In this document: positions 35,422 to 44,430 of the stretch, piece after piece
Layout of the letters: each line of letters starts with the position of its first letter
Position numbering within the stretch: position 1 is the stretch's first letter
Origin: Candidatus Zixiibacteriota bacterium
Lineage (GTDB): Bacteria; Zixibacteria; MSB-5A5; GN15; FEB-12
NCBI GenBank assembly: GCA_034439475.1
Contig: JAWXAN010000018.1
Location: 1 to 64,000 of the forward strand
Direction of reading: 5' to 3'
Length of the DNA stretch: 64,000 nucleotides
Notes under the pieces: model-generated
Told to the model about the DNA's origin: nothing
Databases searched by the model: none
The model's input: only the letters and a program-made list of their open reading frames with translations
Program-made: the position numbers and the translations under genes

Positions 35422-35888
35422 TCCATCGAAAACTTGTGCCCGTCAATATTTTCATATCGGATTTCATCGATAGGGCCGTCTTTTCCTTCACCGCCATACA
35501 AACGGTTGGGAGCATTGTACATTAATCCGTCGACAGTGCCAATGTTTTTATAGCCATGAACCACTCCGGGCGGGACTATTACCGATGCCTTGTTATGCTC
35601 TCCAAGTTCAATCTCGATTTTTGCTCCAAATGTCCTTGAGTCTTTACGGTTATCCCACAGCCGCACAAGGAAAGTCGATGGGCCGATAAAACAAAAATAA
35701 TCAGTCTGCTCACGGTGTTCATGCGGTCCGCGTAATAATCCCGGTTTTGTCATGGAAACATATGACATTAATGGAGAAATCGGCGGCTGAAGTTCGTCGG
35801 TTCTGAACAGTTCAATGAGCCACCCACGGCCGTCGGTATTCAATATGAGCGGCCTTATTACTACGCCTTCGATATTGGGCTGATTCAT
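35418..35888 (-). CDS. rfbC: dTDP-4-dehydrorhamnose 3,5-epimerase family protein (cupin)
   Basis: This encodes 156 residues of RmlC-type cupin fold, shorter than the usual 180-185. RGPHEHREQTDYF holds the His equivalent to the RmlC catalytic His, and VIVPPGVVHGYKNIG and LYGGEGKDGPIDEIRYENID are conserved. It belongs to the short subgroup of the family. Position inside rmlBAD(C) supports the 3,5-epimerase role in dTDP-L-rhamnose synthesis. It overlaps rfbD and gmhA by 4 nt each. Confidence 0.8.
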   Translation of the reverse strand: MNQPNIEGVVIRPLILNTDGRGWLIELFRTDELQPPISPLMSYVSMTKPGLLRGPHEHREQTDYFCFIGPSTFLVRLWDNRKDSRTFGAKIEIELGEHNKASVIVPPGVVHGYKNIGTVDGLMYNAPNRLYGGEGKDGPIDEIRYENIDGHKFSME

Positions 35889-36778
35889 TTAGCGTATCTT
35901 GCGCAAGATTTGAAAAACATTTCAATATCCTGTTTCCAGGTCGGCATTGGGCCTATTCCGAGTTCGTCAAGTCTGCGGCTTTCCAGTGATGAACGCGCCG
36001 GTCGTGTAGCCGGAAGTGGGTAATCCTCGCTTGAGCAAGCCTGTAGCTCAATATCCATACCGAGCAAGCCGAAGATTTCCTTAGTAAAGTCAAACCTGTT
36101 GACCTCGCCGCGGGATGCGATATGAACAATACCCCACACGTCGCGCTCGGCAAGTTCGAACAGTCGATTCGCAATTGCCCATTCTGAAGTTGGCGAGCCG
36201 AACTGGTCATCGACGACTCGTATGGGAGGGACTATCCTTGAGGTCTGCCGCGATTCAATCTGTTGTTGTCCTTTTTCAATCATAGTCGAGACAAAGCTCT
36301 TCCCGTGTCGGCCATACACCCATCCGATTCGCACTATGAGGCAGTTGCTCACAAGTGATTCGACTGCTTTCTCACCAGCCAGTTTATTTTTTCCATAGGC
36401 TGTTTGTGGATTTGGTGTGTCATCTTCGATATAAGGAACAGATTTCGTCCCATCGAAAACAAAGTCAGAGGAAATATAAATCAGTTTCGAATCAGACTCC
36501 TGGCAAGCTCGGGCGATATTTTCTGTCCCCAATCCGTTTACGCGCATTGCTTCTTCGGGCTCCGATTCCGCCTTATCGACATCGGTGTACCCAGCGGTAT
36601 GTATCACAATATCTGGTGAAAAGTCCGAGATTACTATGGAAACAGCTTTATAATCGGTAATGTCGGCCTCTTCCCGGCCAATACCGCATACATTCCATTT
36701 GGAAGGGAACTTTTCCATAAGCTCTTGTCCGAGCCGCCCCCTGGAACCTGTAATGAGCACACGCTTATTACAGGCCAT
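35885..36778 (-). CDS. rfbD: dTDP-4-dehydrorhamnose reductase
   Basis: This encodes about 297 residues of extended SDR fold. It reduces dTDP-4-keto-L-rhamnose in the last step of the rhamnose pathway. RVLITGSRGRLGQELMEKF is the NAD(P)H motif, followed by HTAGYTDVDKAESEPEEAMRVN, FVFDGTKSVPYIEDDTPNPQ and YGKNKLAGE with the YxxxK pair. The ATG at 36776-36778 overlaps the end of rfbA by 11 nt; a start 11 codons upstream is possible but would lie deeper inside rfbA. Confidence 0.93.
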   Translation of the reverse strand: MACNKRVLITGSRGRLGQELMEKFPSKWNVCGIGREEADITDYKAVSIVISDFSPDIVIHTAGYTDVDKAESEPEEAMRVNGLGTENIARACQESDSKLIYISSDFVFDGTKSVPYIEDDTPNPQTAYGKNKLAGEKAVESLVSNCLIVRIGWVYGRHGKSFVSTMIEKGQQQIESRQTSRIVPPIRVVDDQFGSPTSEWAIANRLFELAERDVWGIVHIASRGEVNRFDFTKEIFGLLGMDIELQACSSEDYPLPATRPARSSLESRRLDELGIGPMPTWKQDIEMFFKSCARYAK

Positions 36779-37655
36779 TGAACTCTGCAATAACATTTTG
36801 AAGATATTCACGGTATGGATTGCAACTCATCGCTTCTGTCAACATCTGCGCTTTTGAAGTGTCAATCAATCCCATACGAAGCGCGATCTCCTCGATACAG
36901 GCAATCTTCTGTCCCTGTCGTTTTTCGATCGTCGCAATAAAATTGCCAGCATCAAGAAGCGAGTCATAGGTGCCGGTATCGAGCCAGGCAATGCCGCGTC
37001 CCAGTTTTATTGCCTTAAGTTTGCCACGTTTTAGGTATTCGAGATTAACATCGGTAATTTCCAACTCGTCTCGTTTGGACGGCGTAAGTCCTTTGGCAAT
37101 GCTTACGACATCCGCATCATAGAGGTAAAGTACGGTAACAGCATAGTTGGACTTTGGTTTGACAGGTTTTTCCTCCAGAGAAATTGGCTTGCCGTTGTTA
37201 TCAAACTCAATGACTCCGTAACGTTCGGGATCGGTCACGGCATAGCCAAAAATAGTCGCGCCTTCGGTATGTGCTGATGCGTCTCGCAAAAAATCATGCA
37301 CGCCATAGAAAATATTATCGCCCAGTATCAGCGCCACAGGAGCGCCATCGATAAACGCCTCGCCGATGAGCAGAGCTTCGGCGATCCCTCGCGGTTGTTG
37401 CTGTTCCGCGTATTCTACTCGCAAACCAAGTTGATCGCCATTACCTAAGAGAGTCTTAAACGAAGGTAAATCCTGGGGGGTGCTTATGATCAGTATGTCA
37501 ACGATGCCCGCCAACATGAGTGTTGAGAGCGGATAATAAATCATCGGCTTGTCATAGACGGGCAACAGTTGTTTGCAGGTCACATGAGTTGCTGGATAGA
37601 GCCGGCTTCCACTCCCGCCAGCCAGAATGATCCCTTTGCGGATAGAAGATGACAC
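36768..37655 (-). CDS. rfbA: Glucose-1-phosphate thymidylyltransferase
   Basis: This encodes 295 residues. It makes dTDP-glucose from glucose 1-phosphate and dTTP. The N-terminus IILAGGSGSRLYPATHVTCKQLLPVYDKPMI is the nucleotidyltransferase signature. The metal site is in LILGDNIFYG, and VIEFDNNGKPISLEEKP is conserved in RmlA. The start codon is GTG; no ATG precedes the signature. It lies 8 nt after rfbB and overlaps rfbD. Confidence 0.95.
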   Translation of the reverse strand: MSSSIRKGIILAGGSGSRLYPATHVTCKQLLPVYDKPMIYYPLSTLMLAGIVDILIISTPQDLPSFKTLLGNGDQLGLRVEYAEQQQPRGIAEALLIGEAFIDGAPVALILGDNIFYGVHDFLRDASAHTEGATIFGYAVTDPERYGVIEFDNNGKPISLEEKPVKPKSNYAVTVLYLYDADVVSIAKGLTPSKRDELEITDVNLEYLKRGKLKAIKLGRGIAWLDTGTYDSLLDAGNFIATIEKRQGQKIACIEEIALRMGLIDTSKAQMLTEAMSCNPYREYLQNVIAEFNGL

Positions 37656-37663
37656 CGAGAAAT

Positions 37664-38728
37664 CTACCGATTACCGTAGTGTTGCTGGTAAAACAACTGG
37701 TATTCTCCGTTGATGCAACGATCCACCCATTCGGTGTGGTCGCAATACCAGTCGACTGTACGCTGAAGACCTTCGGTTAGCGTTACCGATGGATGCCAGC
37801 CGAGCTCGGAACTGATTTTGGTGTGGTCTATGGCATAACGGCGGTCATGACCCGGACGCTCGGCGACAAACTGAATGAGACTTTCATATTCCCGCTCGCT
37901 TCGTTGCGAAAGTATCCTGCACAAAGATTTGACCAATTCAAGATTGGTAATGTCGCTGTTTCCGCCGACAAGATAGCTTTCTCCTGAACGGCCATGCAGG
38001 AAGATCATTTCAAGAGCCAGACAATGGTCATTGACATGGAGCCAGTCGCGTTTGTGGCCGCCATCGCCGTAAATCGGCAAGGGAAGTCCCTGCTGGGCGT
38101 TGCGAATGATGAGCGGTATTAGTTTCTCTGGAAATTGATACGGCCCGTAGTTATTCGAGCAATTACTTATGACCGTATCAAGGTCAAAAGTTTTCGCATA
38201 CGAGCGTACAAGGTGGTCGGCTGAAGCTTTGGAGGCCGCATAGGGCGAACTGGGTCGATAGGGTGACTCTTCGGTGAATGTTCCGGGCGCCTCGAGCGAA
38301 CCAAAGACTTCATCGGTCGAGACATGGTGAAACCTCACCTGGTGTCCCTGCTCCTGTTGTGTGCGACAGTATTCCAGCAGATTGAATGTCCCAATAATGT
38401 TAGTGGATATGGCCGATGCGGGCGCAAGAATAGAGCGGTCAACATGGGTCTCAGCCGCCAGATGAATTATTCCACCGACAGTATATTTCGATAAAACACT
38501 GGCCAGCAACGTGCTGTCACAAAGGTCGACTTTCTCAAAACGATAATTTGGATAGTGTTCGACGTCTGTCAGACTGTCCAGATTTCCGGCATACGTGAGA
38601 CAGTCTACATTGACAAAAAGCTGATCCGGATATTTCGGGACAAGTAGACGAAGCAGATTTGACCCGATAAACCCCGCTCCGCCTGTAATTGCTATTGTCC
38701 TCTTATTTTCGGCTGGCGATGCGCTCAT
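37664..38728 (-). CDS. rfbB: dTDP-glucose 4,6-dehydratase
   Basis: This encodes 354 residues of extended SDR fold. It catalyses the second step of dTDP-rhamnose synthesis. IAITGGAGFIGSNLLRLLV binds NAD, FHHVSTDEVFGSL carries the TDE catalytic triplet, and YAASKASADHLVRSY the YxxxK pair. NCSNNYGPYQFPEKLIPL is diagnostic for RmlB. It is the first gene of the rfbBADC-gmhA operon and lies about 90 nt downstream of tRNA-Thr. Confidence 0.95.
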   Translation of the reverse strand: MSASPAENKRTIAITGGAGFIGSNLLRLLVPKYPDQLFVNVDCLTYAGNLDSLTDVEHYPNYRFEKVDLCDSTLLASVLSKYTVGGIIHLAAETHVDRSILAPASAISTNIIGTFNLLEYCRTQQEQGHQVRFHHVSTDEVFGSLEAPGTFTEESPYRPSSPYAASKASADHLVRSYAKTFDLDTVISNCSNNYGPYQFPEKLIPLIIRNAQQGLPLPIYGDGGHKRDWLHVNDHCLALEMIFLHGRSGESYLVGGNSDITNLELVKSLCRILSQRSEREYESLIQFVAERPGHDRRYAIDHTKISSELGWHPSVTLTEGLQRTVDWYCDHTEWVDRCINGEYQLFYQQHYGNR

Positions 38729-38817
38729 TTTGTAACTGTATCCGCTAACATGATTAAATCATCCATCGAAATGCAATAATCCTGCATACGCATTGCGTCT
38801 GTGAAGCTGTTAAATTA

Positions 38818-38890
38818 AGCCGGCGAGAGGAATCGAACCCCCGACAGCCTGATTACAAATCAGGTACTCTACCAACTGAGTTACGCCGGC
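38818..38890 (-). tRNA. tRNA-Thr (TGT anticodon)
   Basis: On the minus strand it begins GCCGGCG and closes with CGCCGGC plus discriminator T. The anticodon stem is CCTGA/TCAGG around loop TTTGTAA, giving TGT. The T arm has GGTTCGATTCC. CCA is not encoded. It is 73 nt long. Confidence 0.95.
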
Positions 38891-38955
38891 TTTTGAATAA
38901 TTATATACCTTGATACACAAAAACGCAAGCATGACTCTCTTTCAAGCTTTTATGC

Positions 38956-40350
38956 TCATACTTTCCGCTTCCATTTGACGCCTTGAGGGGTATCCTCAAG
39001 AATAATTCCCATTTCCAGTAATTGATCGCGGATTTTATCAGACCTCGCGAAATCCCGGCTTTTCCTCGCTTGCGTCCGTTCCTGAATAAGTGCCTCAATT
39101 TCACCGTCAAGCGAGGACTTCTTCATTTCGAAATTCAAAACCGTATCAAAGCGGCGGATAGTCTGGAGCGCTGAAGAACGCTCTTCGGCAGACAATTTAT
39201 CCTCAGCTTTCAGACGGTTAATATCTCGGATAAAGTCAAAGACCGATCCGAGCGCGCCCGAGATATTGAGGTCATCGTTGAGACTGTCTTCAAAACCTTC
39301 AATTGCCTTCTGAATAAAGGCCACGGCCTCGCCGTTTGATGTTCCACCTGCATACGAGTCAAGGTTCGTTATAAAATCATTGACACGCGCCAGAGCGTTT
39401 CGCGCACCTTCGAGCCCGTCAAAAGTAAAATTCAACTGCTGGCGGTAGTGAGTGGACAGAAGAAGATAACGGACAGCCGTGCCGGGATACCCTTTTTCGA
39501 GAATCTCACGCAAGGTATAGAAATTGCCGGCCGATTTTGACATCTTGCGACCTTCGACTATCAAGTGCTCGGCATGAAGCCAATAGTTGACAAACTTTTT
39601 CCCCGTCGCACCCTCTGACTGGGCAATTTCATTTTCATGGTGGGGAAATAAATTGTCAATGCCGCCAGTGTGAATATCAAACTGCTCACCAAGGTATTTC
39701 ATAGACATGGCCGAGCATTCCAAATGCCAGCCCGGTCTCCCTTTGCCTATTTCCGTTTCCCAGAAGATATCGCCATCTTTTGGATCCCATGCTTTCCATA
39801 GCGCAAAATCAGAAACGGATTCCTTTTCGTATTCATCGGATGCTATTCTCGCGCCCGGTTTCAGCCCCTGCATATCGAGATTGGCTAGTTTCCCGTATCT
39901 GGGGAATGCTGTAATCTTAAAATAGTAATTTCCGCCTATTTCATAGGCCAGTCCAACGGCAACCAATTTCTTAATGATCTCGACCATTTCTGGAATATGG
40001 TCGGTTGCGGCTGGATATGCCTCTGCCCTTTCGATACCGAGCGTCTCAAGGTCTTCAAAAAATGCCTTGGTGAAGGGAGCTGTAAACTCTGCAAGCGGGA
40101 TTTTTTGGGCTTGGCTGTCACGGATAATTTTATCATCAATATCAGTGATATTCATCACCTGTGTGACCTCGTAGCCTTTGTATTTAAGATAACGGCGGAG
40201 AAGGTCTTCGAACATGAACGTTCTATAATTACCGATATGGGCGAAATTATAGACAGTCGGGCCGCAGGTATAGAGGCTCACTTTCCCGCTCTGAAGCGGG
40301 ACGAACTCTTCCTTTTGACGACTGAGGGAATTCTTGAAAACCAACGGCAT
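38956..40350 (-). CDS. cysS: Cysteinyl-tRNA synthetase
   Basis: This encodes 464 residues of the class I synthetase fold. The zinc-binding Cys is in LYTCGPTVYNFAHIGNYR together with the HIGH-equivalent HIGN, further zinc ligands are in WHLECSAMS and HHENE, and the KMSKS loop reads GRKMSKSAGN. The length is usual. It lies 7 nt downstream of the M42 peptidase gene and about 65 nt upstream of tRNA-Thr. Confidence 0.97.
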   Translation of the reverse strand: MPLVFKNSLSRQKEEFVPLQSGKVSLYTCGPTVYNFAHIGNYRTFMFEDLLRRYLKYKGYEVTQVMNITDIDDKIIRDSQAQKIPLAEFTAPFTKAFFEDLETLGIERAEAYPAATDHIPEMVEIIKKLVAVGLAYEIGGNYYFKITAFPRYGKLANLDMQGLKPGARIASDEYEKESVSDFALWKAWDPKDGDIFWETEIGKGRPGWHLECSAMSMKYLGEQFDIHTGGIDNLFPHHENEIAQSEGATGKKFVNYWLHAEHLIVEGRKMSKSAGNFYTLREILEKGYPGTAVRYLLLSTHYRQQLNFTFDGLEGARNALARVNDFITNLDSYAGGTSNGEAVAFIQKAIEGFEDSLNDDLNISGALGSVFDFIRDINRLKAEDKLSAEERSSALQTIRRFDTVLNFEMKKSSLDGEIEALIQERTQARKSRDFARSDKIRDQLLEMGIILEDTPQGVKWKRKV

Positions 40351-40357
40351 ATCGCAA

Positions 40358-41485
40358 TTACCCTTCAGTCAAAGATTGAACCGTTTTAGCGTCGAGCTTT
40401 TGAATCAACTCAATCAGTAATGCTACCGTGCTGTCATAATCAGCGCGGTTTAGAATTGAATTGTGGCTGTGAATATACCGCACCGGTGGGCCAATGACCA
40501 CCGATGGAACGCCTCCGCGGCTGAGGTGGATGCGCCCGCCATCGGTTGCGCCGCGCTCCATATAGGCCAGATGAAAAGGGATTTTCTTCTTCTCAGCCGT
40601 TGCAATTACCAGATTGCGCAGTTTTGTGTTTGGGAGCATTCCGGCATCATATATAAGAATCGCCGGACCGTTGCCGAGCCGCTCTTCGACGCCAAAACCG
40701 TCAGGCGGAACATCCAGTCCCAGGCCGGTATCGACAACAAGGCAAATATCGGGCTCGGCGATGTACGAGAGCGTCTGCGCCCCGCGAAGTCCTATCTCCT
40801 CCTGCACAGATGCACAGGCAAGGAGGGTATTGGGATGTCTTTTTTTGTTGAAGGTTTTGAGGATATCGAGAACAATAGCGCATGCCACCCGATTGTCGAA
40901 AGCTTTTGACATATACATCGAGCGATTGCCCATGATCGTAAACTGGCTGTCGACAACAATGGGATCGCCAACCTTTATGCCAAGCTTTTTTCGAACATCA
41001 AAATTGGCCTGAGCGCCGACATCGATAAACATATCTTTAATTTCAAGCACTCTTTCGCGGTCTTTTTGCTCGAGGATGTGGGGTGGACGCGAGCCTACCA
41101 CGCCCAAAACGGGGCCATTGTCAGTAATAATTCGCATTCTTTGCCCGAGCGCGACATGACCCCACCAGCCGCCGAGGGGTAGAAACTTTATGTATCCGTC
41201 TTTGGTTATTTGCTTGACCATAAAGCCGACTTCGTCCATGTGCCCAACAACCATCACTCTTGGAGAAGCCGAAGTCCCGCGTTTGACAGCCATAATAGAG
41301 CCCATTTTATCCCGCTCTATCTTATCGGCAAGCCCTTTGAACTCCCGCCGCATTATAGCGCGAACTTCGTCTTCGTGCCCGGGCACTCCATTAGCTTCAG
41401 TTATCTCTTTGAGCATGCGCTCGGTTGCATCAAGTCCGGCCGAATTGTCTCTTTTGGTCAGTCGAGGGGTGAGTTTTTGTTTCAT
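40358..41485 (-). CDS. M42 family metallopeptidase (glutamyl aminopeptidase/endoglucanase-like)
   Basis: This encodes 375 residues. The family cleaves residues from peptide N-termini using two metal ions in the cytoplasm. VVGHMDEVGFMV provides the first metal ligands, AFDNRVACAIVLDIL the bridging Asp, VQEEIGLRGAQ the Glu-Glu pair, and VVDTGLGLDVP and IHSHNSILN the remaining ligands. The first 23 residues are extra compared with typical starts (the family often begins near MLKEITEANGVPGHEDEV), so an internal Met at residue 24 is possible. The gene follows a HAD hydrolase by 38 nt. Confidence 0.88.
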   Translation of the reverse strand: MKQKLTPRLTKRDNSAGLDATERMLKEITEANGVPGHEDEVRAIMRREFKGLADKIERDKMGSIMAVKRGTSASPRVMVVGHMDEVGFMVKQITKDGYIKFLPLGGWWGHVALGQRMRIITDNGPVLGVVGSRPPHILEQKDRERVLEIKDMFIDVGAQANFDVRKKLGIKVGDPIVVDSQFTIMGNRSMYMSKAFDNRVACAIVLDILKTFNKKRHPNTLLACASVQEEIGLRGAQTLSYIAEPDICLVVDTGLGLDVPPDGFGVEERLGNGPAILIYDAGMLPNTKLRNLVIATAEKKKIPFHLAYMERGATDGGRIHLSRGGVPSVVIGPPVRYIHSHNSILNRADYDSTVALLIELIQKLDAKTVQSLTEG

Positions 41486-41523
41486 AGCCGGAGAATATAT
41501 CTTTTCGACGTCAAATAGTCTAT

Positions 41524-42267
41524 CTAAATCGAGATGTGGTCGAAGATCTCAGATAGCTTTTTCACCTGTCTTGTCAAAGGAAGTTTGTCGGCAGGATAAT
41601 CCCGATTGTCGGTCAGTTTGAGAATAGCCGGCATGCCGATCTGATTCGGTCCAACGATATCTTCGAGATAACGGTCGCCAACATAAACGCAGTTTTCCGG
41701 TCGTGCTCCCGCGAGCGAGGCCGCATAGTGGAAAATATCAGGGTGCGGCTTTTTCTTCCCGAAAGTCGAACTAAATACCTCAAAAGAAAGATAAGGCGCG
41801 ATTCCAAACCGCTTCAATTCATGCCGGTGGGCACGCTCTGGAAATATTGTGTTGGAAATAAGACCAATCGGCATAGAGTGAGTTTTAAGTATTTCCAAAG
41901 TAGAAAGGGTGTCATCGTAGACGTATAACAGATCCTCAACCGGCGCATAAAAGGCATCGAAAAAAGAATCAAGTAATTTCTTATCATACGACAGTTTGAG
42001 TTCGTTAAAAAGATGCTCGGCGGCCTGGACTATCGTCCACTCAGTGTGTGTCTCTGCTGACACTTTACGGAATGTTTCCTTCGATTTTTCATATGCTTCG
42101 CAGAACAAGGTTTTTTCCGGGACGGAATGCCCATTCTGGGTGAGAAAGAGATGCGCGCTTTCGGCTCCAAGCAGATTTAGTTTGTCCCAGGGTGTCGCCT
42201 CGTACTCAATCAGAGTTGAGCCGAGATCAAAGATTACTGCTTTGGGAGTCAATTTTGAATTATTCAT
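41524..42267 (-). CDS. HAD superfamily hydrolase
   Basis: This encodes 247 residues. The Rossmannoid HAD core starts at KAVIFDLGSTLIEYE; the second Asp of the usual DxD motif is replaced by Gly, leaving the nucleophile Asp alone. Other motifs are IGLISNTIF (motif II), FGKKKPHPDIF (Lys of motif III) and CVYVGDRYLEDIVGPNQIGM (motif IV). The change is found in some HAD branches such as dehalogenase-like or non-phosphatase members, so the substrate is unknown. Neighbours are ddl and the M42 peptidase. Confidence 0.85.
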   Translation of the reverse strand: MNNSKLTPKAVIFDLGSTLIEYEATPWDKLNLLGAESAHLFLTQNGHSVPEKTLFCEAYEKSKETFRKVSAETHTEWTIVQAAEHLFNELKLSYDKKLLDSFFDAFYAPVEDLLYVYDDTLSTLEILKTHSMPIGLISNTIFPERAHRHELKRFGIAPYLSFEVFSSTFGKKKPHPDIFHYAASLAGARPENCVYVGDRYLEDIVGPNQIGMPAILKLTDNRDYPADKLPLTRQVKKLSEIFDHISI

Positions 42268-42285
42268 AAGTTATTCACGCGATGG

Positions 42286-43305
42286 TTATTTTTTGAGCGC
42301 CGACTCGATTATGCGAAAGATAAGTTCATCGAAACCGATTCCCACAGCTTTTGCCGCCATCGGCGCAAGCGATAGCGCAGTCATACCCGGCAGAGTGTTT
42401 ATCTCAAGACAATAAAAGTCCCCGGATTCAGCTAAGATAAAATCTATTCTGGCAAGACCAGAACAGCCAACTGCCGTATAAGCTTTGACGGCTGAATCCT
42501 GTATAGACTGAGTGACCTCTTTGTTTATTTCTGCGGGCACAATATATTCTGTCTTCCCTTTTGTGTATTTGGACTCATAATCATAGAGTCCCTTTTTCGG
42601 CTTTATTTCCACAATGGGAAACGCTGTGCCATCGAGCACTGCGACAGTCAATTCGCGACCGGAGATATAGGCTTCAATGAGCACATACTCTGATTCTGCT
42701 GCTGCCAAATTCAAAGACGCGCCTAATTGTGACGGATCTGTAACTTTTGTCAGTCCCACCGTCGAGCCGCCATCGTTTGGTTTTACAATTATTGGCACCG
42801 TGAAAATGTTAAGAATCTCCTCACAAACTTTTGCGGTAAAACCAGTCTTTGTTCGCTTTATACACAACCAGTCCGGCGTTTTTATTCCCTCTGATATCAA
42901 AATACGTTTTGTTATGCCCTTGTTCATGGCGACAGCCGAAGCGGTCATTCCCGAACCGATATACTTTTTCCCGCTCAAATCGAGCAGGGCTTGAATGGAA
43001 CCATTTTCTCCGTCTCCTCCATGCAAGCCGAGAAACACAAGATCGACATCCCGCGTATCTGGCGCCGATAACACGCTCGTAAATTCCAGCGCCGAGGACT
43101 GCGAAGGTATCAGTTCGGTCGACCCTTTCTGCTGAGCATTTCCTATATACTTCCCCCCGGAATCTGTCAGCGAGCGGCCATTAGCGGTGTCGAGTGCGAT
43201 GACCTTGTGACCAAGCCGCTTGAGGGCATCGAAAATAGCCGCGCTTGAGTTGAGCGACACTGCGCGTTCACTTGAGTTTCCCCCTGCAAGGAGCAATATT
43301 TTCAT
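42286..43305 (-). CDS. ddl: D-alanine--D-alanine ligase
   Basis: This encodes 339 residues of ATP-grasp fold. It forms the D-Ala-D-Ala dipeptide of peptidoglycan. The N-terminal GGNSSERAVSLNS is the Ddl signature; VFLGLHGGDGENGSIQALLD, VKPNDGGSTVGLTKV, ARIDFIL and CLEINTLPGMT complete the conserved ATP-grasp motifs. The ATG at 43303-43305 overlaps the DedA stop by one base (TGATG), and a GTG one codon earlier is less likely. Confidence 0.95.
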   Translation of the reverse strand: MKILLLAGGNSSERAVSLNSSAAIFDALKRLGHKVIALDTANGRSLTDSGGKYIGNAQQKGSTELIPSQSSALEFTSVLSAPDTRDVDLVFLGLHGGDGENGSIQALLDLSGKKYIGSGMTASAVAMNKGITKRILISEGIKTPDWLCIKRTKTGFTAKVCEEILNIFTVPIIVKPNDGGSTVGLTKVTDPSQLGASLNLAAAESEYVLIEAYISGRELTVAVLDGTAFPIVEIKPKKGLYDYESKYTKGKTEYIVPAEINKEVTQSIQDSAVKAYTAVGCSGLARIDFILAESGDFYCLEINTLPGMTALSLAPMAAKAVGIGFDELIFRIIESALKK

Positions 43306-43949
43306 CACATTCCTTTGCGTTGCGATTTCTTTGCCCGCCTAGATACAAATCGCCAAGCCACAAACCAAAGAACTCCGATAATAATCAGTGGGTAGATTAT
43401 TTTATCGTATGTCCCGAACAGTTCACCTATTTTATCGGCATTATCTACAAACACCGCCGCCATATACATGAGCAGGCTTGTGAAAATAAGATACGAAATT
43501 GAAGAGTAGACAAAAGTTCGGACGGAAGAATAACGGCCAATACCAGTTCCAAGCGCCAGCGCCGATCGAAATCCCACAACAAAACGAGACCCGAGCAGCA
43601 ACATCCCGCCCCATTTTTGCAAAAGTGATTCCACCCGCTCGATATCTGCCACTGAAAAGTATTTGAAATTCTTTTTTAGAAAATAATCACGCCCATAACG
43701 CCTTCCCCAGTAGTGAACAAGCATCACCGAGGCCATACCTCCGCAGACGACAGAAATGAACGAACCGGCATATTCAAGTCGCCCCAATGCCGATAATCCC
43801 CCTGCGGCAACAATGAATGTGTCCCCGGGAAAGGGCGGAACAATATTTTCGATGAAACAGGCCAAAAAGATAATGATATAGACCCAGAAGGTTCCGTAAG
43901 CAAAAAGCTGATCGAGCCAGCCGCTGACTGTGGATAAAATCTCATGCAT
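43305..43949 (-). CDS. DedA family membrane protein
   Basis: This encodes about 214 residues with five or six hydrophobic segments. The N-terminal FLACFIENIVPPFPGDTFIVAAGGL and the WGRRYGRDY and GSRFVVGFRSALALGTG segments are DedA/VTT hallmarks. Members are implicated in lipid-carrier (undecaprenyl phosphate) or phospholipid scrambling in the inner membrane. The ATG at 43947-43949 overlaps the ispF stop by 8 nt, and an upstream TTG is rejected. Its place next to ddl and isoprenoid genes suits an envelope role. Confidence 0.9.
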   Translation of the reverse strand: MHEILSTVSGWLDQLFAYGTFWVYIIIFLACFIENIVPPFPGDTFIVAAGGLSALGRLEYAGSFISVVCGGMASVMLVHYWGRRYGRDYFLKKNFKYFSVADIERVESLLQKWGGMLLLGSRFVVGFRSALALGTGIGRYSSVRTFVYSSISYLIFTSLLMYMAAVFVDNADKIGELFGTYDKIIYPLIIIGVLWFVAWRFVSRRAKKSQRKGM

Positions 43950-44430
43950 TCTTGACAAGCAGACATGTTGCCGAAGCCGCTATCCCCTCTTGACGGCCTA
44001 TCGTCCCAAGCCCTTCGCAAGTTGTGGCTTTGATGCCAATCCGCGAAACGTCAATATGCAGAATTGGCGCAATTATATTTTTCATCGCTTGAATATATGA
44101 CGATATTTTAGGCTGTTCAGCCAAAACAATCGAGTCGATATTTACAATCTCCCTCGCACCAACGGCTCTTATCGATTCAAAAGTCCGCTCAAGCAAAATC
44201 GTCGAACGGATATTCTTAAATTGCGCGTCGGTCGGAGAAAACAGATGACCTATATCAGACAGTCCTGCCGCGCCAAGCAACGCATCGCAAATAGCATGGA
44301 GCAGAACATCGGCATCGCTGTGCCCCACCAGCCCTCTATCGTGGGGAATTGACACCCCTCCAAGAAAGAGTGGCCGTCCTGTTTCGAAAGCATGAACATC
44401 AAATCCATGTCCTACGCGAAGATTAGTCAT
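43942..44430 (-). CDS. ispF: 2-C-methyl-D-erythritol 2,4-cyclodiphosphate synthase
   Basis: This encodes 162 residues. It cyclises CDP-ME-2-phosphate in the non-mevalonate isoprenoid pathway. RVGHGFDVHAFETGRPLFLGGV carries the zinc ligands Asp and His, HSDADVLLHAICDALLGAAGLSDIG is the family signature, and the C-terminal KATTCEGLGTIGRQEGIAA is conserved. It overlaps ispD by 8 nt and the DedA gene by 8 nt, so translation is coupled. Confidence 0.97.
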   Translation of the reverse strand: MTNLRVGHGFDVHAFETGRPLFLGGVSIPHDRGLVGHSDADVLLHAICDALLGAAGLSDIGHLFSPTDAQFKNIRSTILLERTFESIRAVGAREIVNIDSIVLAEQPKISSYIQAMKNIIAPILHIDVSRIGIKATTCEGLGTIGRQEGIAASATCLLVKNA

